From NCBI RefSeq assembly GCF_030817415.1, contig NZ_JAUSZI010000002.1, positions 7,564,001 to 7,628,000 on the forward strand: DNA of 64,000 nucleotides, written 5' to 3'. The notes under the pieces are model-generated. The model made no database searches and was not told the origin of the DNA. It saw only the letters and a program-made list of their open reading frames with translations. This DNA comes from Streptomyces umbrinus. GTDB lineage: Bacteria; Actinomycetota; Actinomycetes; Streptomycetales; Streptomycetaceae. The translations under genes and the position numbers were made by a program. Below, piece after piece: positions 53,412-62,872 of this stretch (its first letter is position 1; every line of letters begins with the position of its first letter).

Positions 53412-53544
53412 TGAAGTGAACACCGACCCAACGGGACTTGTGGAGAGCCCGGTGCGCTTAGCGGCGCACGCCGGGTTCGGGAGGCGACCCGGAGAAACGG
53501 GCTGGTCGTGAGGCCAGTACCGCGCTCCGGGTCGACCTCACCCA
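53412..53544 (+). ncRNA. Group II intron 3' remnant (domains V-VI)
   Basis: At 53445-53478 lies a 34-nt domain V: GAGCCCGGTGCG at its 5' side and CGCACGCCGGGTTC at its 3' side, with the catalytic AGC triad. The preceding ACACCGACCCAACGGGACTT and following domain VI-like hairpin (GACCCGG...CCGGGTC) match the tail of actinobacterial group II introns. The tetraloop reads TAGC instead of GNRA. No maturase reading frame precedes it (the 130 bases before are unassigned), so this is an inactive fragment. Confidence 0.8.
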
Positions 53545-53591
53545 TACCGAGTGGGGGTGGAAGTCGGCGGCGGCTGAAACTGGGTTCAGGC

Positions 53592-54166
53592 GTCGCCGAG
53601 ACGGACCGGGTCTTCGGCCCGCAGCGCCGAGACTTGCTTGCTGCGGAGCTCGCGTCGGTCGACGACCGCGCGGCGAGACAGCGACAGACGCAGCGAGACC
53701 AGTTGCAGCGCGCTCTCGAAGGGCTCTCGCGCCGCCAAGAGAGCATCCTGCGTCAGGCCGAGAGTGGCGGCCCAGATGATCCCTTCGCCAAAGGGTTGCG
53801 TACGAGCTACAACAGGCTGGAGTCAGAGCGAGAGACCGCTCTCACGACCCTCGCGGAGCTGGACGCTGCGGACGCGGCCGAACCCGTTTGGCCAACTCAG
53901 GAGGCCGCAGACCTGCTGGACGGACTGCCGTACCTGGCTCTCAACCTTGCCCATGCGCCTCAGCAGCTTCTTCGGCGGCTGTTCGAAGTCATTCAGCTCA
54001 CGATCCGTCTGCACTACGACCCGAGCGAGGCGGCGATCAACATCACGCTGCCTGCCGACATGCTGCTCGACATCGCCACGACTGCGGAAAGGATGCAAGA
54101 CGTCATGCCTGCCACTTCGAAGCTGGGGGTGGCTCCAAGGGCCACAGCACGTACAGATGCTGTTGG
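53592..54166 (+). pseudogene. Serine recombinase, C-terminal remnant
   Basis: About 190 residues corresponding to the coiled-coil C-terminal region of a large serine recombinase (resolvase/invertase superfamily). RDLLAAELASVDDRAARQR and LQRALEGLSRRQESILRQ are coiled coil; LLDGLPYLALNLAHAPQQLL and FEVIQLTIRLHYDPSE are the usual closing block. The catalytic N-terminal domain and zinc ribbon are absent, cut off by the intron remnant. The frame runs on into the tRNA gene without its own stop. Probably the decayed integrase or a related mobile gene of the island. Confidence 0.78.
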
Positions 54167-54239
54167 CGCCCCCGGCAGGACTCGAACCTGCGGCCAAGCG
54201 CTTAGAAGGCGCCTGCTCTATCCACTGAGCTACGGGGGC
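54167..54239 (-). tRNA. tRNA-Arg (UCU anticodon)
   Basis: The reverse strand folds as a 73-nt tRNA. The acceptor GCCCCCG pairs with CGGGGGC, the D-stem GCTC with GAGC, the anticodon stem is GGCGC/GCGCT with loop CTTCTAA, and the T-arm is GCAGG TTCGAGT CCTGC. The anticodon TCT reads AGA (Arg). CCA is not encoded. It marks the right edge of the island; a degenerate copy is at 28760. Confidence 0.95.
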
Positions 54240-54550
54240 CGGGTGTGGTGGCCTGTGGTGCTGGTGCCCGGGTGTGGGCGGGTCCGTGACCTTGCAGGGG
54301 ACAAGGATAGAGCGCCCGGGTCCCTGTCCTTGATGCTTCGCCTCCGTGGCTCGATGTGGAGGTTCAGTGAAGCGGTCCTGATAATCGCAGGCAGGTGCGA
54401 ATCGTGCATCGCTTTTGGCGTCTCACGCCCCGGGTGTTGTGCACTCGTTATGCCTGCGCCCCATGCGTCCCTTCCGCCTCGTATGTCCGATCGGCGCGCA
54501 GACATGCTCATATGCTTCAGAAAGCCTCCAAAATTGGGCATTCTTCGCAT

Positions 54551-56158
54551 GTGGTGACCTTGGACGTACGGCCTCAGCTTCTCGACGCACTTTCCGCCCT
54601 GCGCGACCGTGTCGCCGCCGCACGCTTCCCGCTGCCCCTGGCGGGCGCTCCACGCGCGCGTGCCAACCGCGACGAACTGCTCGCGCAACTCGACGACTAT
54701 CTCGTGCCCCGGTTGAGAGAACCCGAAGCACCCTTGCTCGCCGTGATCGGAGGATCGACCGGGGCGGGCAAGTCCACACTGGTCAACTCCCTTGTGGGAC
54801 GCCGGGTCAGTGAAGCCGGGGTACTGCGGCCCACGACGCGCACTCCGGTGCTCGTGTGCCACCCGGAGGACCATCACTGGTTCAGCGGTATGCGCGTACT
54901 GCCGGACCTCACACGCGTGTGGGTGCCCCAACAGGACGCCGGGGACGATCCACTGCTGCCGGGCGAGGACGACGGGCGGGTGCTGCGCATCGAGACCGCC
55001 GACACCCTCCCGCGCGGGCTCGCCCTCCTCGACGCGCCCGACATCGACTCCCTCGTGGCCGACAACAGGGTGCTCGCCGCCGAACTGATCTGCGCGGCCG
55101 ACATCTGGGTGATGGTCACCACGGCCGCCCGGTACGCAGACGCCGTGCCGTGGCATCTGCTCCGTACCGCGAAGGAACACGACGCGACGCTCGTCACGGT
55201 CCTCGACCGGGTGCCCCACCAGGTCGTTTCGGAGGTGTCGCGTCAGTACGGCGCGCTCCTCACCAAGGCGGGGCTCGGCGACGTACCCCGCTTCACCGTG
55301 CCCGAGTTGCCCGAGTCGGCATGGGGTGGGGGGCTGCTTCCGGCCACCGCGGTGGCGCCTCTGCTCGCCTGGCTCACGGAGCAGGTGGAGGATCCGGGAG
55401 CCCGACAGCAGGCGATGGCACGCACGGCGTACGGGGTCCTCGACTCGCTGAAGACACGGATGCCCGAGCTGGCCGGTGCGGCGGCCGCGCAGTACGCCGC
55501 CGCCCTGCGGCTCACCGCGGCCGTCGACGGGGCGTACGACAGCGAGCACGCGCGCGTACGGGGCCGTTTGCAGGCCGGGGCCGTGCTCGCCGGGGACGCG
55601 CTCAAGCGGTGGCGCAGCTATCCGCTGGACTGCACCGCCGGCGAACTGCTCGACGCGCTCGCCGAGAGCCTGGCCGCGCTGCTGCTGTGCGCCGTCACCG
55701 CCGCCGACGAGCGCATCGACGAGGCCTGGCGCCGCGAACCCGGCGCGGCCGCGCCGGGGCTGACGGACCGTGATCCGACGCTGGAGAGCGCCGAGCACCG
55801 CATCGGGATGGCCGTACGGCGCTGGCGGCGGATCCTCGAGGAGTACGCCGAGGAGGAGGTGCGTGCCCTTGAGAAGAGCGTCGCGCCGGACCCCGAGGTG
55901 GTGGCGGCGCTGGTCGCCACCGCGCTCCTGGGCGGCCGTCGGGCCCGGTCCGCGGGCGAAGGACTCGCCGAGCGGATCGGAGCCCACGGCGCCCTGCGGC
56001 TGCGCGACAAGGGCGGGCGGCTGCTCAGCGACTACCTCGACAAGACCCTGCACACCGAACGGGAGCGGCGGCTCGCGCCGCTCGACGCACTCGACGTACA
56101 CCCCGAACCCCAGGCCGAACTCATCGCCGCGCTGTCCGTACTGCAGAAGGAGAGGTGA
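54551..56158 (+). CDS. Dynamin-like GTPase, first of a pair
   Basis: A ~535-residue protein. P-loop [17 protein letters not shown] near residue 63, switch region [13 protein letters not shown]3 motif LLDAPDIDS and a G4-like VTVLDRVP. The rest is long helices, as in bacterial dynamin-like proteins that act in pairs at membranes (DynA/DynB-type pairs support sporulation septation in Streptomyces). The start is uncertain: GTG 54551 ([14 protein letters not shown]) is preferred by the domain boundary, but ATG 54512 and a start at 54395 are in frame. It is coupled to the next gene. Confidence 0.82.
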   Translation: MVTLDVRPQLLDALSALRDRVAAARFPLPLAGAPRARANRDELLAQLDDYLVPRLREPEAPLLAVIGGSTGAGKSTLVNSLVGRRVSEAGVLRPTTRTPVLVCHPEDHHWFSGMRVLPDLTRVWVPQQDAGDDPLLPGEDDGRVLRIETADTLPRGLALLDAPDIDSLVADNRVLAAELICAADIWVMVTTAARYADAVPWHLLRTAKEHDATLVTVLDRVPHQVVSEVSRQYGALLTKAGLGDVPRFTVPELPESAWGGGLLPATAVAPLLAWLTEQVEDPGARQQAMARTAYGVLDSLKTRMPELAGAAAAQYAAALRLTAAVDGAYDSEHARVRGRLQAGAVLAGDALKRWRSYPLDCTAGELLDALAESLAALLLCAVTAADERIDEAWRREPGAAAPGLTDRDPTLESAEHRIGMAVRRWRRILEEYAEEEVRALEKSVAPDPEVVAALVATALLGGRRARSAGEGLAERIGAHGALRLRDKGGRLLSDYLDKTLHTERERRLAPLDALDVHPEPQAELIAALSVLQKER

Positions 56159-56160
56159 TC

Positions 56161-58227
56161 GTGGTGACCGCCGTCACGGACCACACGGATCACGCCGATC
56201 ACCCCGGAGACGACGAAGGGCGTGAGGGCAGTGGGCACGCGCGCGTGGAGGACGATTTCGTGACCGACCGCAAAGACGTTCGCAAGAAGGACTTCGACAT
56301 GAAGGACTTCATCAAGAGGGATACCGGCAAGAAGGACGCCGGCAAGAAGGACGCCGGCAAGGTGGGTGTCCGTTCGGAGAGCCGCATGTTCGGGCTTGTG
56401 CGCGTGGAAATCGACGACTACCCCGAGAAGCCCGCTTCCGGGGACGACACGGACGGCACCGACGGCATCGGCAACAAGGGCCGCGCGGACGGCGCGGCGG
56501 GCGCAGATGCCGCCGACGCCGCGGACTCCGGCGTCTCCTGGGACGACGGGCTGATCGCGCGGCGCGTGTCCGCCACGGCGGAGGGACAGGCCAGGCCCGT
56601 GAAGGAGGCTGTCGTGGACAGCAGGCCGCCCGTAGTGACCCCTCTCGCGTACGACGGTTCGCTACGGTCCCGCCTCGACGCGCTGCGTGAACTGGTGGGG
56701 CTCTCCCGCACCCGGCTGGACAGCAGGACGCTCGCCGAGGCGGGGCAGGTCCTGGACGAGGCCACGGCGCGGCGCAGGCTCTCCGGACAGCACACCGTGG
56801 TCGCCATCGCGGGCGCCACCGGAAGCGGCAAGTCGCAGCTCTTCAACGCGCTCGCCGGAGTGGCCATTTCGGAGACCGGGGTACGCAGACCGACCACCGC
56901 CGCGCCCATCGCGTGCAGCTGGAGCGACGGCGCGGCGAGCCTCATCGACCGGCTCGGCATCCCGGGGCGGCTGCGACGGCGCCCGCTGCAGAGCGCGGAG
57001 GCCGAGGCGCAGTTGCGCGGGCTCGTCCTGGTGGACCTGCCCGACCACGACTCCGCGGCCGTCCAGCACCGCGAACAGGTGGACCGCATCCTTGCGCTCG
57101 TCGACGCCGTCATCTGGGTCGTCGACCCGGAGAAGTACGCCGACGCCGTGCTGCACGAGCGCTATCTGCGGCCCATGGCGGGACACGCGGAGGTCACCTT
57201 CGTAGTCCTCAACCAGATCGACCGGCTGCCCGGGGAGGCCGCCGACCAGGTCCTCGACGACCTGCGGCGGCTGCTCGACGAGGACGGGATCGCGCTCGGC
57301 GAGTACGGCGAGCCGGGCGCGACCGTTCTCTCGCTGTCCGCGCTCACCGGGGACGGCGTCCCGGAACTGCGCGAGGTGCTCGGTCACTTCGTGGCCGAGC
57401 GGGGAGCCGCGGTGCGCCGGATCTCCGCCGATGTCGACGCGGCGGCGGCCCGTCTGTGGCCGGTCTACGCGAACCGGAGGCAGGCAGGGCTTACCGAGGA
57501 GGCGCGCGACGAGTTCGCCGACCGGCTGGCGGACGCGGTTGGCGCCACGGCGGCGGGCGAGGCGGCCGAGCGGGCGTGGCGACGCAACGCCAACCGCGCG
57601 TGCGGCACCCCCTGGCTGCGACTGTGGCGCTGGTACCAGGACCGGCGCGAACCACCGACCGGGCGCCTGTCCGTACGGACCCACGCCGACGAGGAGGCCA
57701 CGGCCCGGCAGCGGGTCGAGCAGGCGGTCCGTACGGTCGCCGAGCAGGCGGCCGGCGGACTGCCCACGCCCTGGGCGCAGGCGGTGCGCGAGGCGGCCGT
57801 ACGGGGGTCACAGGGGCTGTGCGAGGCGCTCGACGAGCTGGCCGTACGAGCCGGCGCGCCGGTCGGGCGGCCGCCGAGGCCCGGCTGGTGGCCGGTCGCC
57901 GTACTGGCCCAGGCGGCCATGACGATCCTCCAGGCCATCGGCGGGCTCTGGCTGCTGGGGCAGGTCGTCGGCTTCATGTCGCCGAATCTCGGGGTGCCGG
58001 TGCTACTGATGGTGATCGGCATCGTGGGCGGACCGGGTGTCGATTGGGCCTGCCGGCTGGCGGCACGCGGGCCGGCCCGGCGGTACGGGCTGGAGGCGGA
58101 ACGACGGTTGCGGGAGGCGGCGTCGGGGTGCGGCCGCGCCCGGGTTCTCGATCCGCTGGCGTCGGAGCTGCTGCGGTATCGGGAGGTGCGGGAGCAGTAC
58201 CTGCGGGTTACGGGGGTCGGCGTCTAG
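56161..58227 (+). CDS. Dynamin-like GTPase with C-terminal membrane hairpin, second of a pair
   Basis: A 688-residue protein. Long acidic/basic low-complexity N-terminus with KKDAGKKDAGK repeats (residues ~1-150), then the GTPase: IAGATGSGKSQLFNAL, RRPTTAAPIACSW, LVDLPDHDSA and LNQIDRLPG. A helical stalk and two hydrophobic segments (AVLAQAAMTILQAIGGLWLL and VPVLLMVIGIVGGPGV) follow near residues 580-640. GTG 56161 has AAGGAG eight bases upstream; GTG 56155 overlaps the previous stop. It resembles the DynA/DynB-type arrangement. Confidence 0.85.
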   Translation: MVTAVTDHTDHADHPGDDEGREGSGHARVEDDFVTDRKDVRKKDFDMKDFIKRDTGKKDAGKKDAGKVGVRSESRMFGLVRVEIDDYPEKPASGDDTDGTDGIGNKGRADGAAGADAADAADSGVSWDDGLIARRVSATAEGQARPVKEAVVDSRPPVVTPLAYDGSLRSRLDALRELVGLSRTRLDSRTLAEAGQVLDEATARRRLSGQHTVVAIAGATGSGKSQLFNALAGVAISETGVRRPTTAAPIACSWSDGAASLIDRLGIPGRLRRRPLQSAEAEAQLRGLVLVDLPDHDSAAVQHREQVDRILALVDAVIWVVDPEKYADAVLHERYLRPMAGHAEVTFVVLNQIDRLPGEAADQVLDDLRRLLDEDGIALGEYGEPGATVLSLSALTGDGVPELREVLGHFVAERGAAVRRISADVDAAAARLWPVYANRRQAGLTEEARDEFADRLADAVGATAAGEAAERAWRRNANRACGTPWLRLWRWYQDRREPPTGRLSVRTHADEEATARQRVEQAVRTVAEQAAGGLPTPWAQAVREAAVRGSQGLCEALDELAVRAGAPVGRPPRPGWWPVAVLAQAAMTILQAIGGLWLLGQVVGFMSPNLGVPVLLMVIGIVGGPGVDWACRLAARGPARRYGLEAERRLREAASGCGRARVLDPLASELLRYREVREQYLRVTGVGV

Positions 58228-58260
58228 GGCGTGTTGCGAAAGTTCGCGAGGCTGGGGCAC

Positions 58261-58283
58261 CTCCCGGCCGGAGGCCGGGGGAG
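58261..58283. repeat. Short inverted repeat CTCCCGGCC/GGCCGGGGGAG
   Basis: A compact hairpin with a 2-base bulge, of the CTCCC...GGGGGAG kind that recurs between Streptomyces genes. It lies 34 bases after the dynamin gene and may serve as its terminator. Confidence 0.5.
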
Positions 58284-58495
58284 GGAACTGTCGGGCATGC
58301 CCTGGGCGGGTGAAGTTCTCGTTCGGGTGGCGGAGTTGTCCACAACCGGGCGGTGGCCCACAGCGCTCAGCGGGCTCGGGCCGGCGGAGGCAGTCTGGGA
58401 CCGCGGCGATCAACGACGCGAGCACATCGCGGTCGCCGCACCGGACGCAGCCGTACGGGACGAGCCCGTAGGCGTGGGCAGGGAGGGATTCCGCG

Positions 58496-59005
58496 ATGAA
58501 CGAGACGACGGTGTGTGTGGTGGGGAACGTGGCGACGCAGCCGGTGTTCCGGGAGACGGCGACGGGCTCGTCGGCGAGGTTCCGGCTGGCGGTGACGCAG
58601 CGGTACTGGGACCGGGAGAAGAACGCCTGGACGGACGGGCACACCAACTTCTTCACGGTGTGGGCCAATCGGGCACTCGCGACGAATGTGCAGGCGTCCG
58701 TCTCGGTGGGCGAGCCGCTCGTGGTGCGGGGGAGGCTGAAGATCCGCTCCGAGCTGCGCGACGGGCAGTCGTGGACGGGCGCGGACATCGAGGCCACGGC
58801 GATCGGCCACGATCTGGCGCGCGGCACCGCGGCGTTCCGGCGCGCCCACAAGGGCGAGACACCGTCGGATGCGCCGGCCAAGCCGGAGCCCAGCTGGGAG
58901 ACGGAGCCGACGGCTCAGGCGGCCGAGACCGCTCACCAGCAACAGGGGCAGCAGGAGCAGCGTGGGCAGCGACAACAGCATCAGGAACCGGCTCTGGTGA
59001 CGTGA
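58496..59005 (+). CDS. ssb: Single-stranded DNA-binding protein paralogue
   Basis: A 169-residue protein. OB-fold in residues 1-110 with TTVCVVGNVATQPVFRET, RFRLAVTQRYWDREKNAW, TNFFTVWANRALA and VGEPLVVRGRLKIR. The C-terminal tail is Gln/Ala-rich (QQQGQQEQRGQRQQ) and lacks the acidic DDDxPF tip that recruits replication proteins. That pattern fits the second SSB of Streptomyces (SsbB, linked to chromosome segregation during sporulation) rather than the replicative one. The ATG has GGGAGG upstream. Confidence 0.88.
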   Translation: MNETTVCVVGNVATQPVFRETATGSSARFRLAVTQRYWDREKNAWTDGHTNFFTVWANRALATNVQASVSVGEPLVVRGRLKIRSELRDGQSWTGADIEATAIGHDLARGTAAFRRAHKGETPSDAPAKPEPSWETEPTAQAAETAHQQQGQQEQRGQRQQHQEPALVT

Positions 59006-59051
59006 CGTCAGGTACACACCAGGTACTGGACTCACTGTCTGGCCGAAGTGC

Positions 59052-59103
59052 GGCTTATCGGCGAATGCGTTCCGAACGGTCCCCATGGATTTGTCGATAA
59101 GCC
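59052..59103. promoter_or_regulatory. Inverted repeat GGCTTATCG...CGATAAGCC
   Basis: Perfect 9-bp arms (59052-59060 and 59095-59103) separated by 34 bases in the gap between ssb and the thioester-domain gene. It could be a two-site operator or a weak terminator. Confidence 0.4.
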
Positions 59104-59281
59104 CAGCTCACGCCTCATCTCGGCGATAACGATTCCGAGTCGGATCGCTTGTCCGATGTCATGACCGGGGAGAGAGGTGCGCCCCGTCCTTAGGATGCCG
59201 GGCATAGCTCTCGGGGCTTCTGATTCTGCTGGTGGGACCGTAACCCCCCACGTCAACGGGTCCTGCTCGAAGGGGAATTCT

Positions 59282-60688
59282 GTGCTTTCTTCGTTCTCTG
59301 CGTCGTCCGTGCGTGGGCGGGGCGCCGCCCGGCTCGCCGCGGCGGCGCTGGTGTCCGGACTCGCTGCCGTGAGCGCCCTGACGGCCGCGGGCACGGCCGC
59401 CGCCGACGAACTCCCCCTGAGCCGGGGCGGCGCGACCGCCACCATAGGTGAGCTGAAGACGTCCGGGGCCGCCGTCATCCACGAGAACGGCGAGGACAAG
59501 CAGGTGCCCGCGGGGCTGTTCGAGATGTCCGTCGACAACGGCGGCACCCTGCAGACCTACTGCGTCGACCTCCACAACCCGACGCAGATGGACGCCAAGT
59601 ACCAGGAGACGCCCTGGAGCGGCACCTCACTGAACGGCAACCCCGACGCGGGCCGCATCCGCTGGATCCTGCAGAACTCCTACCCGCAGGTGAACGACCT
59701 CGCCGCGCTGGCCGCCAAGGCGGGCGCGAGCGGTCTCACCGAGCAGGACGCGGCGGCCGGCACGCAGGTCGCGATCTGGCGGTACTCGGACGGTGCCGAC
59801 GTGGACGCCGTCGACCCGCAGGCGGAGAAGCTCGCCGACTATCTGCAGCGCAACGCGCGCACCCTCGCGGAGCCCGAGGCCTCGCTGACCCTGGACCCAC
59901 CCGCGGTCTCCGGTCACGCCGGTGAACTGCTCGGCCCGGTCACCGTGCACACCAACGCGGACAGCGTGACGGTCACGCCGCCAGCCGACGCGACCAGCGG
60001 AGTGCTGGTCGTCGACAAGGACGGCAAGGAGATCACGTCCGCGGCCGACGGCGGCGAGCTGTTCTTCGACGTCCCCGAGGACACCGCGGACGGTTCGGCC
60101 GCGCTGACCGTGCAGGCCTCGACCACCGTCCCGGTCGGCCGGGCCTTCGCCTCCGAGACCAGGAGCCAGACCCAGATCCTCGCCGGCTCCAGCGAGTCGA
60201 CGGTCTCGGCGACGGCCACCGCGAACTGGGCCAAGACCGGCGCGATACCCGCGCTGTCGGCCGAGAAGAACTGCGCCGAGGGCGGCGTGGACATCACGGC
60301 GGCCAACGAGGGCGACGAGGCGTTCACCTTCCAGCTGATGGGTGTCGAGCACACCATCGCGGCAGGCGCGTCACAGACCGTGACGATCCCGCTGCAGGAG
60401 GACCAGGCGTACGACTTCACGATCAAGGGGCCGAACGGCTACGAGAAGCGGTTCAAGGGCGTACTCGACTGCCGGACGCAGAGCAGCGTCGGCGCCGAGA
60501 CGGCCCAGACGCTGAACGAGCCCAGCCCGGCCACGGCGGGCGGCACCTCCACCGCGACCACCGACCTCGCCGATACCGGCGCCTCCAGCGCCACCCCCGT
60601 GATAGCGGGGATCGCGATCGCCCTCGTCGTGGCCGGTGGCGCCGCGGTGCTCTTCGTCCGCAAGAAGAGGACACCGACGCAGGACTGA
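59282..60688 (+). CDS. Thioester-domain (TQXA) surface protein, sortase-anchored
   Basis: A 468-residue exported protein. GTG 59282 after AAGGGGA; signal peptide to ADE. The thioester domain spans residues ~45-210: TLQTYCVDLHNPTQ holds the reactive Cys and AAAGTQVAIWRYSDG the Gln that would form a Cys-Gln internal thioester. Beta-rich domains follow. Near the C-terminus a Thr-rich stretch leads to LADTG, a hydrophobic segment and RKKRTPTQD, a class E sortase signal. Such adhesins can bind surfaces covalently; in Streptomyces their targets are unknown. Confidence 0.9.
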   Translation: MLSSFSASSVRGRGAARLAAAALVSGLAAVSALTAAGTAAADELPLSRGGATATIGELKTSGAAVIHENGEDKQVPAGLFEMSVDNGGTLQTYCVDLHNPTQMDAKYQETPWSGTSLNGNPDAGRIRWILQNSYPQVNDLAALAAKAGASGLTEQDAAAGTQVAIWRYSDGADVDAVDPQAEKLADYLQRNARTLAEPEASLTLDPPAVSGHAGELLGPVTVHTNADSVTVTPPADATSGVLVVDKDGKEITSAADGGELFFDVPEDTADGSAALTVQASTTVPVGRAFASETRSQTQILAGSSESTVSATATANWAKTGAIPALSAEKNCAEGGVDITAANEGDEAFTFQLMGVEHTIAAGASQTVTIPLQEDQAYDFTIKGPNGYEKRFKGVLDCRTQSSVGAETAQTLNEPSPATAGGTSTATTDLADTGASSATPVIAGIAIALVVAGGAAVLFVRKKRTPTQD

Positions 60689-60709
60689 GGTCACGGAAGC
60701 AGCCCGGTA

Positions 60710-60747
60710 AGAGGGCTCCTGGCCAACCAGCTGGTCAGGAGCCCTCT
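60710..60747. terminator. Perfect 12-bp bidirectional hairpin
   Basis: AGAGGGCTCCTG pairs with CAGGAGCCCTCT, with CCA/TGG inside, between the convergent thioester-protein and DUF2637 genes. Confidence 0.8.
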
Positions 60748-60781
60748 CGCGGAAAGTGGCAGGGAGAGCGGCCGAGCGGAA

Positions 60782-61615
60782 TCAAGCAAGAGGCGGTCTC
60801 CGTGTGGCCGAATCGCTCTTGGTTTCAGGGGGCTCTGGAGATACGGGGCTGGGGCGCTGCCGGTGCCGGGACATGCTCTGGCGTGGCGGCCGGGTCAGTG
60901 TGATTTGCCGGACCAGTTGCTGGAAGCAGGCCAGGGACGCGAGGGCTGGTAGGACGGCTGGGGCGATACCAGTGAAGGTCCTGGCGGCCTCCGCCACACA
61001 GAGCATCATCGCGAGGGAGGAAAACAGCAGAACGACGAACCATGAGTGCACAGCACGGCGTTGGTGCAGGGCGGCCCGCAGGATGGAGAGCGAGGCCACC
61101 ATCCAGGGTCCGTAGACCAGAAGGGGCCACCAGGAAACCGTGCCGCTCGTACCGGACGCGATGTGCCGCAGAGGTTCGTAGGCCACCATGCCACCGAAGA
61201 CGCTCACCATCGCCACAATGACCGTGGCGAATGCGGCGATCATGAAGCTGACGGTCTGCAGCCACGTGAAGCGGAGTTTGCGGACTCGCACCTTGCGATG
61301 TCCGGCAGAAGGACGCCGGATGGGCGGCAACTCGGCAGTGATCTCTACCAGGTTGTCCATCGGGTCGCCGGTGAAGCCGACGCCGGACGGCGGCTCGTTG
61401 CGAGGTGGCGGCACGATGGCCTCCTGCTCCGCCGCCGCGGCATCCTGCAGGAGGTAGGTGAGTTCCTCGACCGGGTCCCAGCCCTGTTCCAAGGGGTCAC
61501 CCGGGTGCAGGGCCTCGACAGGGCCCCTGTGCTGGCCGGTACCCGATCCGGTGGGGCGTGCGCCCGAATACCATTCACGTCGCGTGAAGGGGAGATCCTG
61601 GTAGTGGTCATTCAT
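60782..61615 (-). CDS. DUF2637 membrane protein
   Basis: A 277-residue protein: hydrophilic N-terminal ~110 residues, then four membrane segments starting at FTWLQTVSFMIAAFATVIVA, with VFGGMVAYEPLRHI and WWPLLVYGPWMVASLSILR. The C-terminal tail is basic and Pro-rich. The pattern fits DUF2637 proteins, which include Spd-like spread proteins of plasmids and chromosomal relatives near conjugative elements. It starts 15 bases after a small gene on the same strand. Function unknown. Confidence 0.78.
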   Translation of the reverse strand: MNDHYQDLPFTRREWYSGARPTGSGTGQHRGPVEALHPGDPLEQGWDPVEELTYLLQDAAAAEQEAIVPPPRNEPPSGVGFTGDPMDNLVEITAELPPIRRPSAGHRKVRVRKLRFTWLQTVSFMIAAFATVIVAMVSVFGGMVAYEPLRHIASGTSGTVSWWPLLVYGPWMVASLSILRAALHQRRAVHSWFVVLLFSSLAMMLCVAEAARTFTGIAPAVLPALASLACFQQLVRQITLTRPPRQSMSRHRQRPSPVSPEPPETKSDSATRRPPLA

Positions 61616-61630
61616 GGAAATCCGCCCCCG

Positions 61631-61915
61631 TCACGTGCGGGAGGCGTGGAAGCCGGAGCGTCCCTGGTCGTTCCACCGTCGGCTGAGGTCCTCCTGGGCC
61701 GCGTCCAGCAGCGTCAGGAACTCGCCGAGCAGCGACTCGGTGACCCACAGTTCGACCCGTGCACCGTCTCCGTGCAAGGTGCCGCGAGCATCAGGCGATG
61801 AGTACGCTGCGGCCGGCGTGTATGTGTACCGCCCCACTGCCACAGCACGGTCCGCGGGTGGATTCTCCGCCGGCGCTCCGGCGCGGGGAGAGTCAAGGAG
61901 CCTTACTTTCGTCAT
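61631..61915 (-). CDS. Hypothetical protein upstream of DUF2637 gene
   Basis: A 94-residue soluble protein with a Pro-rich first third, then VAVGRYTYTPAAAYSSPDAR and VELWVTESLLGEFLTLLDAA. The last part looks like a single structured helix-strand unit. It is probably co-transcribed with the DUF2637 gene. I do not recognise the family. Confidence 0.55.
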   Translation of the reverse strand: MTKVRLLDSPRAGAPAENPPADRAVAVGRYTYTPAAAYSSPDARGTLHGDGARVELWVTESLLGEFLTLLDAAQEDLSRRWNDQGRSGFHASRT

Positions 61916-62872
61916 ATTCCGCTAACGCTGCCCCCCCTCCTCCTGATGCGCGGCAAATGAGTGAGCGTAATTTCGCAGAAGCGTTGACGGGAGCGTTTGT
62001 AATTAGAATCCGTCGCGCCGTGCTCGGCGCGTGGAAAGTCAAGCGGTTTGTCTTTTGAATTCTTCTCGGACAGGGGGAAGGATTTGCCTCAGGCGGACCG
62101 GGTTGGGTGGCATCCTCATGGTGGCTTCGGTCGTAGCCGCATCCCTGCGGCCTCCGTTCGTCAACGGTGGTAGCGGGCCGCCGGCGCCACGTCTGGCATC
62201 AACGGCGGTGGACGGCGGCAGCCAACGACGCTCCGGGCGGCGTCCGTCAGGTCGGCACGGCCGTCACGAAGACCGCCCGACCGAACTCGTGCAGCGGATG
62301 CCTGCGCGGATCCACGCCATCCCCTGGGGAGACGCACACCTCGAACCCGATCGCACCTTCACGTGGCTCTGCCGCGAAAGCCTGCGGTCGCTCCCCAGCT
62401 GCCCTGGCCGCGCACGAGTGACCGGCGGGCCGTCGCTTCCTGCCGGGGCCGGACGCGAGTCGGCTGATTCCTGGGCCGTCTCCGGGCCGTGTGAGGCCCC
62501 CGACGTCGATCGCTGACGACTGACAGTGACAGACCGACTACAGAGTCGAGCAGGGGAAACCTCAGGTCAGCGATCCAGCGCACCTTCGGTGCGCGCCGGG
62601 GACGTGGTAAATCCTGTGGCGTGCGCTGGGGTGCTTCCGTCTGCCCCTGACGTGGGCTGGTACCGCTGCGGGACGCTGGTGGGGTTCGTTCCGGCCGAAG
62701 CCGATTGCTCTGTGATGCCGGTGAGCTCGCAGGTCGGCGTGGCACTGAGGGCCGTCCGTCCATGGGAACCGTGGAGTGTTGCTCTGAGCACGGGCGCCAG
62801 AATTCTTGTTCCACCCTGGCCCTCCCGGAACGGCGTACCGCTTGGCCATTCGGCGGGGGAGGGAGCGGGGCC
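61916..62872. other. Gap: promoter region and 5' part of IS110 element
   Basis: About 950 bases without a convincing gene. 61920-62060 is AT-richer and should hold the promoter of the leftward pair. From roughly 62520 to 62872 the sequence is probably the 5' non-coding end of the IS110-type element, where active members encode their bridge RNA. No terminal boundary can be fixed by eye. Confidence 0.4.

Noticed and set aside
53508..54557. 349-residue intact gene
   Set aside because: Only the middle part matches a recombinase C-terminus; the start lies in the intron tail and the end reads through the tRNA gene.
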